Shown piece after piece: positions 17,898-25,456 of a stretch of 64,000 nucleotides of DNA. The stretch comes from Lewinellaceae bacterium (GTDB lineage: Bacteria; Bacteroidota; Bacteroidia; Chitinophagales; Saprospiraceae): the NCBI GenBank assembly GCA_020636355.1, contig JACJYB010000002.1, positions 558,001 through 622,000 on the forward strand, in the 5' to 3' direction. A model generated the notes under the pieces. The model did not search any database, was not told the DNA's origin, and saw nothing but the letters and a program-made list of their open reading frames with translations. Made by a program: the position numbers and the translations under genes. Positions within the stretch are counted from its first letter, which is position 1, and the number at the start of each line of letters is the position of its first letter.

Positions 17898-18887
17898 ATG
17901 ACCGAAGAGCATACAGAAAATTTATATTCCCCGAATGAGGACCTGCAATGGCTGCAGCGCCAACACCTGCGGCTCAAAGAGGAAATTCAATCCACCATTA
18001 TTGGCCAGGAATCGATGATTGACCTGCTGATGATCGCGCTTCTGGTCAATGGCCATATCCTCCTCGAGGGCGTACCGGGCATTGGTAAAACCTTGACTGC
18101 CAGGCTCTTTGCAAAAGCTATTCAAGCCCCCTTCAAGCGCATCCAGTTTACCCCGGATCTTATGCCTTCGGATATCATCGGCACCATGGTCTTTAATACC
18201 CGAAATGTCGAATTTGAATTTAAGCCTGGGCCATTGTTTTCCAATCTGATCCTGATCGATGAAGTGAACCGCGCTCCGGCAAAGACTCAGTCTGCTCTAT
18301 TCGAAGTGATGCAGGAACGACAGGTTACTGTGGATGGAACCAGTTACCCGATGGAATTTCCCTATCTGGTGCTGGCGACCCAAAACCCCATCGAGCAGGA
18401 AGGCACCTACAAGTTACCGGAAGCACAACTGGATAGGTTTCATTTCCGCATTGAAATGGATTACCCATCGTTGGATGAAGAAAAAGCCATCCTTCGTCGG
18501 TTTAACCAGGAAGACAGCAACTTGCTCCTTGGAAAAATCAATCCCGTATTTACCCGTGAAAACCTGAAACGGGCTCAGTCCATTGTAGCCAATATTTTTA
18601 TACAGGAAGTCCTCCTGGATTACATTGCGGAAATTATTCACCGTACCCGGACAACTACCGATCTCTTTCTTGGCGCCTCCCCGCGCGCCTCTATCGCCAT
18701 AATGCATTCAGCCAAGGCTAGAGCAGCCTTACAAGGCCGGCAGTTTGTGTTACCGGAGGATGTCAAAGAGCTTGCCTACCCCGTGCTTAATCACCGTATC
18801 ATCCTTTCCGCCGATAAAGAAATCCAGGGCATAAAACCCAATGATATTATCCGGCAGTTGATCGATCAAGTCCCGGTTCCCCGTTAG
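17898..18887 (+). CDS. MoxR-family AAA+ ATPase
   Basis: A 329-residue AAA+ protein with Walker A LEGVPGIGKT (about residues 55-64), Walker B LILIDEVNRAP (about 117-127), the MoxR-typical sensor segment ATQNPIEQEGTYKLPEAQLDRF split around residues 160-181, and a C-terminal lid domain (SPRASIAIMHSAKA). MoxR proteins are ATP-dependent chaperones that act on vWA-domain partners, often to insert metals or activate membrane complexes. The following DUF58 gene starts 2 bp after its stop and is the likely partner. Confidence 0.95.
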   Translation: MTEEHTENLYSPNEDLQWLQRQHLRLKEEIQSTIIGQESMIDLLMIALLVNGHILLEGVPGIGKTLTARLFAKAIQAPFKRIQFTPDLMPSDIIGTMVFNTRNVEFEFKPGPLFSNLILIDEVNRAPAKTQSALFEVMQERQVTVDGTSYPMEFPYLVLATQNPIEQEGTYKLPEAQLDRFHFRIEMDYPSLDEEKAILRRFNQEDSNLLLGKINPVFTRENLKRAQSIVANIFIQEVLLDYIAEIIHRTRTTTDLFLGASPRASIAIMHSAKARAALQGRQFVLPEDVKELAYPVLNHRIILSADKEIQGIKPNDIIRQLIDQVPVPR

Positions 18888-18889
18888 CC

Positions 18890-20233
18890 ATGAAAGGGTT
18901 AAAGAACATATTAAGCAATGGCTTTTTGACTCCCCGTTTTTTTGTGGTTTGGAGCGGCATGGTGATTTATTTTATTACTTCCTACTTCATCGCACCAATA
19001 TTTGCTTTAGGCCCATACCTGCTGGGGTTCGTTTGCATAATCACCTGCCTGGATTTGTATTTATTATTCCGCGTCATTAACCCGGTGAGTAGTTCCCGTT
19101 CCATGAGTGAGCGACTTTCTCTAGGCTATCCCGAACCGGTTACCATCACCGTCCAAAACCTGACAGGCCTTTCCCTGCGAGCCCAGATATTGGATGAGAT
19201 CCCATTTGAATTCCAGATCCGTGATCTCACCTATGAGACCACGCTACCGCCCAATGGTTCTGCGGTCTGGAACTATCAGGTGACACCTAAAGACCGTGGG
19301 AATTATGATTTTGGTAAAACGATTTTGCTTATCCGAACACCTCTTGGGATGATTGCCCGCCGGGTGCCTACGGGTTCCGCCCAGCGTGTGCCAGTCTACC
19401 CTTCCGTCAAGCTCGTCAAAGAAATGCAGACCATCCTGGCCACACCACTGGCCGCTCATTACGGCATCAAGCAAATACGGCGGCTAGGACAAAGTCAGGA
19501 GTTTGACCATATCCGGCATTATGTTACTGGCGATGATTATCAGCGCATCAACTGGAAAGCAAGTAGCCGGGGACAGTCACTTCATGTCAATCATTATGAA
19601 GATGAAAGGGCCCAGCCGATTTATCTGCTATTCGACCGAAACAGGTCGATGCAATTGCCTTTTGACGGACTTACCCTGCTTGACCATTCCATCAATGCCG
19701 GCTTGGTACTCGCCAATACTGCCCTGGGCAAATACGATCAGGTCGGCCTGTTGTCTTTCGCTGAAAGGACCGATGTCTTTCTTCAGGCAAGTGCTTCTTC
19801 GCAGCAAAAGCATTTGTTGCTAGAACAACTTTATAATCTTCAAGCTTCTACCGGAGAGTCAGACTATGAAATGCTGTACGCAACCATTCGCAAATCCCTG
19901 AAGGTCCGGTCCCTGCTATTTTTATTTGTAAACTTCGAAAGCATGCCGGCCTTCGAAAGGGTGTTGCCGATACTCCGGCTTATCAATAAGCGCCATTTAT
20001 TGGTTCCCGTTTTTTTTGAAAACACCGAGCTGGCAAACTACGTACACCAAACACCTGGTGACCTACGGACGATATACCATCACACCCTGGCAGAAAAGAT
20101 CCTGGCGGAAAAAAAGCAAATGATCCACCGGATAGGACTGCATGGCATCCAATCGCTCCACACCAAACCGCAGGAGCTAACCATTAATTTGATCAATCGT
20201 TATCTGGAAATGAAAGCCCGCACCTGGCGATAA
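18890..20233 (+). CDS. DUF58 domain protein (vWA-like MoxR partner)
   Basis: A 447-residue protein with two N-terminal membrane segments (about 14-60), a beta-rich region, and the DUF58 signature at about residues 200-225 (EFDHIRHYVTGDDYQRINWK) leading into a vWA-like fold (YLLFDRNRSMQLPF). The MIDAS Asp is present (DRNRS) though the serine spacing fits DxSxS only loosely. It is last in the SpoIIM-like to DUF58 operon. DUF58 proteins always travel with MoxR ATPases; the physiological role is unknown in most bacteria. Confidence 0.88.
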   Translation: MKGLKNILSNGFLTPRFFVVWSGMVIYFITSYFIAPIFALGPYLLGFVCIITCLDLYLLFRVINPVSSSRSMSERLSLGYPEPVTITVQNLTGLSLRAQILDEIPFEFQIRDLTYETTLPPNGSAVWNYQVTPKDRGNYDFGKTILLIRTPLGMIARRVPTGSAQRVPVYPSVKLVKEMQTILATPLAAHYGIKQIRRLGQSQEFDHIRHYVTGDDYQRINWKASSRGQSLHVNHYEDERAQPIYLLFDRNRSMQLPFDGLTLLDHSINAGLVLANTALGKYDQVGLLSFAERTDVFLQASASSQQKHLLLEQLYNLQASTGESDYEMLYATIRKSLKVRSLLFLFVNFESMPAFERVLPILRLINKRHLLVPVFFENTELANYVHQTPGDLRTIYHHTLAEKILAEKKQMIHRIGLHGIQSLHTKPQELTINLINRYLEMKARTWR

Positions 20234-20341
20234 CATATTTTTTTTCTAAATGTGTCCAATTCAGGTTAAGTCGATTGTCATCAGGATGAAATAATTTTAA
20301 TCATTGTCTGCATCCAAAAAGCAGGCATAAAAAGTAACATT

Positions 20342-20686
20342 ATGAATGAATATGCACTGATTATGCGTCATGAAGACGGATCCAAAATTGCATCACCGGA
20401 GCAAATGCAAATCTGGATGAAACAGACCATGGATTGGATCGGAGGCATTGCCGCTCAGAACAAATTTGTCGGAAGCCAGGGATTGATCTTTGATGACGCC
20501 CGGGTGGTTCACTTTGACAATGTTGTGACCAATGGACCTTTTGGGGACATTAAAGAGACATTAGGAGGATTGATCATCGTACGGGCTGAATCCATCGACG
20601 AGGCGGTGGAATTTGCGAAAGGATGTCCTGTATTGCAGGGCAACGGCAATACGGTAGAAGTCAGAAAGGTAGCTAATCACAAATGA
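20342..20686 (+). CDS. YCII-related (DGPF-type) protein
   Basis: A 114-residue dimeric ferredoxin-like-fold protein: MNEYALIMRHEDG, then VTNGPFGDIKETLGG (a DGPF motif in which Asp is replaced by Asn) and ESIDEAVEFAKGCPV. Proteins of this group are encoded beside ECF42 sigma factors, as here, where the sigma gene starts 45 bp downstream. They are believed to be linked to antibiotic or stress responses, but the biochemical activity is unknown. Confidence 0.9.
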   Translation: MNEYALIMRHEDGSKIASPEQMQIWMKQTMDWIGGIAAQNKFVGSQGLIFDDARVVHFDNVVTNGPFGDIKETLGGLIIVRAESIDEAVEFAKGCPVLQGNGNTVEVRKVANHK

Positions 20687-20697
20687 TCTCCGATATT

Positions 20698-20727
20698 CGG
20701 TATCCGGTATAGCTATACCGGATACCG
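20698..20727. promoter_or_regulatory. Perfect 30-bp palindrome before the ECF42-type sigma gene
   Basis: The 30 bases from 20698 to 20727 equal their own reverse complement (half-site CGGTATCCGGTATAG, no central spacer). The palindrome starts 12 bp after the YCII stop codon and ends 3 bp before the first ATG of the sigma gene. It could be an operator dyad or, in a YCII-sigma transcript, a hairpin that hides the start region. No T-run follows, so it is unlikely to be a terminator. Confidence 0.6.
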
Positions 20728-20730
20728 TTA

Positions 20731-21966
20731 ATGGTTATGAATTCAGAAACATTAATTCCACATTTATTCCGGGCCGAATTCGGCAAGATCACGGCTGTTC
20801 TGGCCCGTCTGATCGGTTTTGAACACATCGAAGATGCAGAAGACATTGCCAGTGCAACATTCGCCAAGGCAGTTGAATCGTGGACCTTCGGCAAAATACC
20901 AGAAAACCCCCGTGCCTGGCTTTACGCCGTAGCAAAGAATCAAGCCCTGAATTGGATCAAGCGACATCAAAATTTCCAGCTCAAACTGAAGGACTATTTG
21001 ACCTTGAATCCCGATGAATCGGGGATCATTGATCTTTCGGATGACTCCATCCGGGATAGCCAGCTCAGCATGCTTTTTGCCATTTGCCATCCTGCCATTG
21101 CCCAACAGGATCAGATAGCACTGGCCCTCCGGATCCTCTGCGGTTTTGGTATAGAAGAGATCTCCAATGCATTTCTTTCTAACAAGGAAGCCATCCAAAA
21201 AAGGATTTACAGAGCAAAAAATAAGCTCCGCCAGGAGGGATTAAATCTGGAATCTCCGTCAGTAAAGGACAGGAGAAATCACCTCCAGACGGTCCTCACC
21301 ATGCTTTATTTATTATTCAATGAAGGTTATTATTCCGAGAGTAACGACACCATTATACGTGAAGACCTGGCGGGAGAAGCCATTCGTCTGACGGACCTGT
21401 TGCTTCAGGACCAGCACACCCGGATGCCCGAAGTTTTTGCCTTAATGGCTTTGATGTGTTTCCAGGCTTCAAGATTTCCGGCACGCAGGGATTCAGATGG
21501 ACAGCTTATCCTTTACGAAGACCAGAATCAGGAATTATGGGATCAAAATCTCATCGCTCGTGGAACATATTTTTTCCACCAGGCCGCCCAGGGCAATCAG
21601 CTCACCCGGTTTCATCTGGAGGCGGGCATTGCCTATTGGTACACTCAAAAAGGAGACAGGAAGGATAAGTGGGAAAACATCCTGGATTTGTACAATCATT
21701 TATTGGTTTTGGAATATTCCCCTATCGCTGCGCTAAACCGGACTTTCGCCCTATCCAAAGTCCGGGGAAAAGACGCTGCCCGGCAGGAAGCCCTCAAATT
21801 AAAATTGGATCATAGTCCTTACTACCACTCCCTGCTATGCGAATTGTATCTCCCGGAGCATCCGGACCAGGCAGTCCTTCATCTTAGACAGGCGATCGAC
21901 CTGGTAAAGACCAATACTGAAAAAGCGCTTCTGCTGCAAAAATTAATGGTGATACAAAACACATAA
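20731..21966 (+). CDS. ECF42-type RNA polymerase sigma factor with C-terminal TPR-like extension
   Basis: A 411-residue protein. Sigma region 2 occupies about residues 10-80 (EDAEDIASATFAKAVESW and PRAWLYAVAKNQALNWI) and region 4 about 115-165 (ALRILCGFGIEEISNAFLS, KRIYRAKNKL). The remaining 240 residues are the helical extension typical of ECF42/SigJ-like proteins (LYLLFNEGYY; LNRTFALSKVRG). These factors have no classical anti-sigma factor; the extension is thought to control activity. The neighbouring YCII/DGPF gene matches the known ECF42 context. ATG at 20731 or 20737 could be the start. Confidence 0.92.
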   Translation: MVMNSETLIPHLFRAEFGKITAVLARLIGFEHIEDAEDIASATFAKAVESWTFGKIPENPRAWLYAVAKNQALNWIKRHQNFQLKLKDYLTLNPDESGIIDLSDDSIRDSQLSMLFAICHPAIAQQDQIALALRILCGFGIEEISNAFLSNKEAIQKRIYRAKNKLRQEGLNLESPSVKDRRNHLQTVLTMLYLLFNEGYYSESNDTIIREDLAGEAIRLTDLLLQDQHTRMPEVFALMALMCFQASRFPARRDSDGQLILYEDQNQELWDQNLIARGTYFFHQAAQGNQLTRFHLEAGIAYWYTQKGDRKDKWENILDLYNHLLVLEYSPIAALNRTFALSKVRGKDAARQEALKLKLDHSPYYHSLLCELYLPEHPDQAVLHLRQAIDLVKTNTEKALLLQKLMVIQNT

Positions 21967-21972
21967 AATGCG

Positions 21973-22002
21973 AAAGGCATCCCCGGTTAAAAGGATGCCT
22001 TT
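21973..22002. terminator. Bidirectional rho-independent terminator
   Basis: A 10-bp perfect stem (AAAGGCATCC with GGATGCCTTT) around a 10-base loop, with A and T tracts at the two ends. It lies between the convergent sigma-factor and TonB-receptor genes and can serve both. Confidence 0.8.
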
Positions 22003-22026
22003 TGCTTATGAAAAACGGATTTGCGC

Positions 22027-24456
22027 TTAGTTTTCGCCTCCTATCCGGTTCTGCTCATCTTCAAGACCGGTGCGGCGATTTCGTGACTTAACCTGATTAT
22101 TCCCCAGCTGATAGGTAAAATTCACCTTCAGCCTGCGACTGTCCCAGCCACCATTAATGTTCATGTACAGCGCACCAAACCGGCTTACACCATGCCATTT
22201 ATTGGTTTTGAAAACGTCGCTGACACTAACTTTCAGATTAGCCCGGTTATTAAATAGTTTCTTCTGGATGCCGATATCCATGGCTCCCATGCCATCCATG
22301 CGGAAGGTTCCACCCCACAAGGAGGGCGAATTATACCATCCGGAGATTTCCAATCGAAAATCATGGGGAAGCGTAAATGTCTCCTGCGCATACATATTAA
22401 ATGTGGTGGCAGAAAGGTCCACCGCTTTACCATCGCCATAATCGGCGATATTGCGCGTATAATAACCACTCAAGTTGCTAAATGAACTCCACCATTTGGT
22501 TATCTGGAATGGCGCACTAAAGGTCAGGCTGACATTATGCTGTTCCGCCAGGTTCAGCCAGGTAATAAAGCTGGCAGCCACTCCAGCGGTATCGGTGATC
22601 CGGGTAATCAGGTCAGAGGTATAGCTGTACGAGAGCGATGTATTAAAGCGGTATTTGTACGTATGGGTAAGCTGCAGGTTGTGTGCATATTGAGGGTTCA
22701 GGAATGGATTGCCTTTCTCGTAGGTCAGCTCATCCAGGTAACCAAGGAATGGGTTCAGGTCCTGATAATTGGGTCTTTGGATTCGGCGACTGTACGTCAG
22801 CTGGAGGCTGTTGATATCGTTAACCTGATACGTCAATCCACCGGAAGGAAAAAGATCCAGATAGTGCCGTTTTACATTTTGGTCATCCACCGGAAGGAAT
22901 GCTCTAAGATCCCCTTCTGAATTGGTCTGTTCAACACGCAAACCGGCCTGGGCATTCCACTTTTTCCATTGGCGAGAATAGTTGGCATATGCTGCATTAA
23001 CATTCTCGGAATACAAGAATGAATTGCTGCGATTCGGATCAATTGCCTCTTCACCGCCATAGACATTATAGACATCAAAGGTATTGTCCGTCTCTACCAG
23101 CGCAAACTTTACCCCGGTACCGAGCTGGCCGCCCCACAACGCTTTTTCAAAATCCATCTTTAAGGTGTAAATGTCAATGATGGTAGGAGTTACATTCCGG
23201 TAGGTCCGCTGATTCAACAATGAACCGGATTCATCGCCGGCATAGTAATAATTAGGTTGCAGTTCACTTCCATCGTTGTCGAAACGGCCATAGTCCGCAT
23301 CCACGTTAAACACGGTCCCTGATCCGTTATCAAAACGATAATTCACGTTGAAGTTATAATTCGAACGGCTTCCTTCGTTATTACTGGTGGCTAATAAAAA
23401 ACTGTCTACGTTTGAGCTGCCAATCCTGGAAATGGCCATCCGGGAATCCCCGTTAAACTCGTAATTCGAAATGTTCCCGTTGACCAGAAAGCCAAGCGTA
23501 TTTTTCTTATTCAGAAAATAATCACCTCCAAGCCTGAAACTATTGTTGCTATTGGAACCCTGGTGAGTGGATTTCTGATCAAAAACACCTCCGACCTGCT
23601 CGCGGTAAAGGTCCATATAGTTGTAGTGCTGACCTTCGTAGTGGCCAAAACTTCCATACAGGTTGTAATCTTTCTGCCGCAAATTTGCACTCACTTTTCC
23701 GTTATAATTAGCAAGCTTTCCGATCGAATAGCCCAGGTCTACGGTCGCATTGGCGCCCATATTCTTGTCCCGCTTCAATTTTATGTTGATGATACCGGCA
23801 TTACCTTCCGCCTCATATTTGGAGGAAGGGTTCGTGATAATTTCAATGGCTTCAATTTCTGAAGATTGCATGGTTTTCAACATGGCAGCCAGGTCATCAG
23901 AACTTAACGGGGAGGGTTTCCCATCGATATAGACTTTTACACCGGATTTGCCCTGCAGCAGTATGTTGTCATTATTATCGACAACGACACCGGGCGATTT
24001 GCGTAAGAGCTCCATAGCATCATTCCCCTGAGCGTTAATACTGCCTTCGATATTAAACACCATCTTATCCGGCTTTACTTCAATCAACGGTTTGGTAGCT
24101 TTGACCACTACCTCGGTCAATTCGTTAGCAGATTCTGACAAATGAACCGGAGGCAAGCTGATTTCTTGCCCCTCAGCCATGGTAAACGGTGCTGAATTGT
24201 AGGTATCAAAACCGATATAACTTACCTGTAGGAAATAAGCTCCTGCATGTATTCCGGGGATACTGAATCCCCCCTCTTCGTTGGACACTTCCCCTTTTAC
24301 CAACTGGCTATCCTGCACAGCTAAAAGGAGCACGTTGGCAAATGGGACTCCTTCACCTTGTGGATCCAGAATCTTCCCATTAATTGCTCCTTCCTTACCG
24401 GCAAAGAGGAATGTAGATAGCAATAGTAATACGAAAGTCAGGTTAAATGATTTCAT
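22027..24456 (-). CDS. TonB-dependent outer-membrane receptor-like protein (CarboxypepD_reg-like plug, beta-barrel)
   Basis: An 809-residue outer-membrane protein with signal peptide (MKSFNLTFVLLLLSTFLFAG), a carboxypeptidase regulatory-like domain (about 25-100; GKILDPQGEGVPFANVLLL), a plug domain (about 120-225; MELLRKSPGVVVDNNDNILL and GIINIKLKRD) and a C-terminal barrel of the OMP_b-brl_3 type. It would import a ligand across the outer membrane using TonB; the substrate is unknown and no SusD partner is adjacent. A TAGTTTTG -7 element lies 33-40 bp upstream of the start, and a terminator separates it from the plus-strand sigma gene. The C-terminal tail is short and charged rather than ending on an aromatic residue. 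Confidence 0.88.
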   Translation of the reverse strand: MKSFNLTFVLLLLSTFLFAGKEGAINGKILDPQGEGVPFANVLLLAVQDSQLVKGEVSNEEGGFSIPGIHAGAYFLQVSYIGFDTYNSAPFTMAEGQEISLPPVHLSESANELTEVVVKATKPLIEVKPDKMVFNIEGSINAQGNDAMELLRKSPGVVVDNNDNILLQGKSGVKVYIDGKPSPLSSDDLAAMLKTMQSSEIEAIEIITNPSSKYEAEGNAGIINIKLKRDKNMGANATVDLGYSIGKLANYNGKVSANLRQKDYNLYGSFGHYEGQHYNYMDLYREQVGGVFDQKSTHQGSNSNNSFRLGGDYFLNKKNTLGFLVNGNISNYEFNGDSRMAISRIGSSNVDSFLLATSNNEGSRSNYNFNVNYRFDNGSGTVFNVDADYGRFDNDGSELQPNYYYAGDESGSLLNQRTYRNVTPTIIDIYTLKMDFEKALWGGQLGTGVKFALVETDNTFDVYNVYGGEEAIDPNRSNSFLYSENVNAAYANYSRQWKKWNAQAGLRVEQTNSEGDLRAFLPVDDQNVKRHYLDLFPSGGLTYQVNDINSLQLTYSRRIQRPNYQDLNPFLGYLDELTYEKGNPFLNPQYAHNLQLTHTYKYRFNTSLSYSYTSDLITRITDTAGVAASFITWLNLAEQHNVSLTFSAPFQITKWWSSFSNLSGYYTRNIADYGDGKAVDLSATTFNMYAQETFTLPHDFRLEISGWYNSPSLWGGTFRMDGMGAMDIGIQKKLFNNRANLKVSVSDVFKTNKWHGVSRFGALYMNINGGWDSRRLKVNFTYQLGNNQVKSRNRRTGLEDEQNRIGGEN

Positions 24457-24488
24457 TTAAGTCAGTTTAGTTCAGTTGAATGATGGAT

Positions 24489-24496
24489 CAAAACTA
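24489..24496 (-). promoter_or_regulatory. -7 promoter element (TAnnTTTG) of the TonB receptor gene
   Basis: On the minus strand TAGTTTTG matches TAnnTTTG exactly and would place the transcription start about 25 bases before the ATG at 24456. The -33 position reads only TGG, so the match is partial. Confidence 0.42.
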
Positions 24497-24645
24497 TTGC
24501 TAATTCCGACCCTGGTCCATTATTATCGACCAATCCAAGGCAGAAAGTGGTCAAGCCGCTTATTCCTGCTACGGAATACGGATAGGACGGTTGAAGGCAC
24601 CCAAAGGTTTCAATAATTCTGAAATACCTGCGCCCGGGCATAAAA

Positions 24646-24672
24646 AAAGAGGTACTGTGCGCGTACCTCTTT
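24646..24672 (-). terminator. Rho-independent terminator after the GIN-domain gene
   Basis: Stem AAAGAGGTAC/GTACCTCTTT (10 bp) with a 7-base loop; on the minus strand it is followed by a run of seven Ts. It lies 26 bp beyond the stop of the GIN-domain gene. Confidence 0.85.
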
Positions 24673-24697
24673 AATTAGGATGAGAACAAGAAAGTAT

Positions 24698-25426
24698 TCA
24701 ATTTGCGTCGATCACGCGGCCAGAACCACTGGTCCGGACATCCAGTTGTGGGTTTCCCTTATAAAAAATATCTCCTGATCCACTGATCCGGACTTCAAGA
24801 AGTTCACTGACCAGTACCTCTGCATCTCCGGATCCTGAGATATCCATGGACGTATTTTTCGTATCCAGGTTAAAACCATGATATTTACCGCTTCCACTTA
24901 TCCGGTAATCGACGTTTTCAGCAGAACCCTCGAGCACAAGGTCACCACTACCGGAAATCTGACCATCCAGGCTCAAAACATTGATGGCCATATCCACTTT
25001 GCCGGAACCGCTGATATCGATGTCCATTCCACTTGCACTGAAGGTATTCGTGGAATAGACAGACCCTGAGCCGCTAACTTTTACGGCATCCAACCGGGGA
25101 ACAGTAATCCGAATAACTACATCTTTAATGTTGCGGGCACAATGATCCAGGCGAATGTTCCATTCTCCATTGCGAATGTCCGTATTCAGGTTATCTACCA
25201 CCGATTCATAGGCTTCAACAACCACACTTTGTTCGTCACCTTGTTCAACAATCACTTCAGCATCAATGCTTAACTGGATGCGATCGAAGTCATCAAGATT
25301 AAGGTCTTGTTCAATGTAGTCTCCCTGAGCCGTGATACATCCAAAGATGTCCCTGTCACCGAAGTCAAAAAAACAGGATGTAAATACCAGGCTAGTCAAT
25401 AAGAAAACTCCTGTTCGTGTTTTCAT
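24698..25426 (-). CDS. GIN-domain (DUF2807) putative surface adhesin, lipoprotein
   Basis: A 242-residue exported protein. The N-terminus MKTRTGVFLLTSLVFTSC is a lipoprotein-type signal with Cys18 as the likely lipidation site. The rest is a right-handed beta-helix of the GIN (head GIN/DUF2807) type, with the recurring SGSG motif: ISGSGKVDMAI, ISGSGDLVLEG, ISGSGKYHGF, ISGSGDAEVL, ISGSGDIFYKG and TSGSGRVID, about every 17-20 residues. Such proteins are cell-surface anchored and their function is undetermined. It lies 30 bp after the STN-domain protein gene and may be the last gene of the FecI-FecR transcript; a strong terminator follows. Confidence 0.88.
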   Translation of the reverse strand: MKTRTGVFLLTSLVFTSCFFDFGDRDIFGCITAQGDYIEQDLNLDDFDRIQLSIDAEVIVEQGDEQSVVVEAYESVVDNLNTDIRNGEWNIRLDHCARNIKDVVIRITVPRLDAVKVSGSGSVYSTNTFSASGMDIDISGSGKVDMAINVLSLDGQISGSGDLVLEGSAENVDYRISGSGKYHGFNLDTKNTSMDISGSGDAEVLVSELLEVRISGSGDIFYKGNPQLDVRTSGSGRVIDAN

Positions 25427-25456
25427 AATCTGTTAATTTATAAAGGTTTAGATGAA

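Noticed and set aside
20764..21198. 144-codon minus-strand frame inside the ECF42-type sigma gene
   Set aside because: It is antisense to sigma regions 2 and 4, which are clearly coding on the plus strand.
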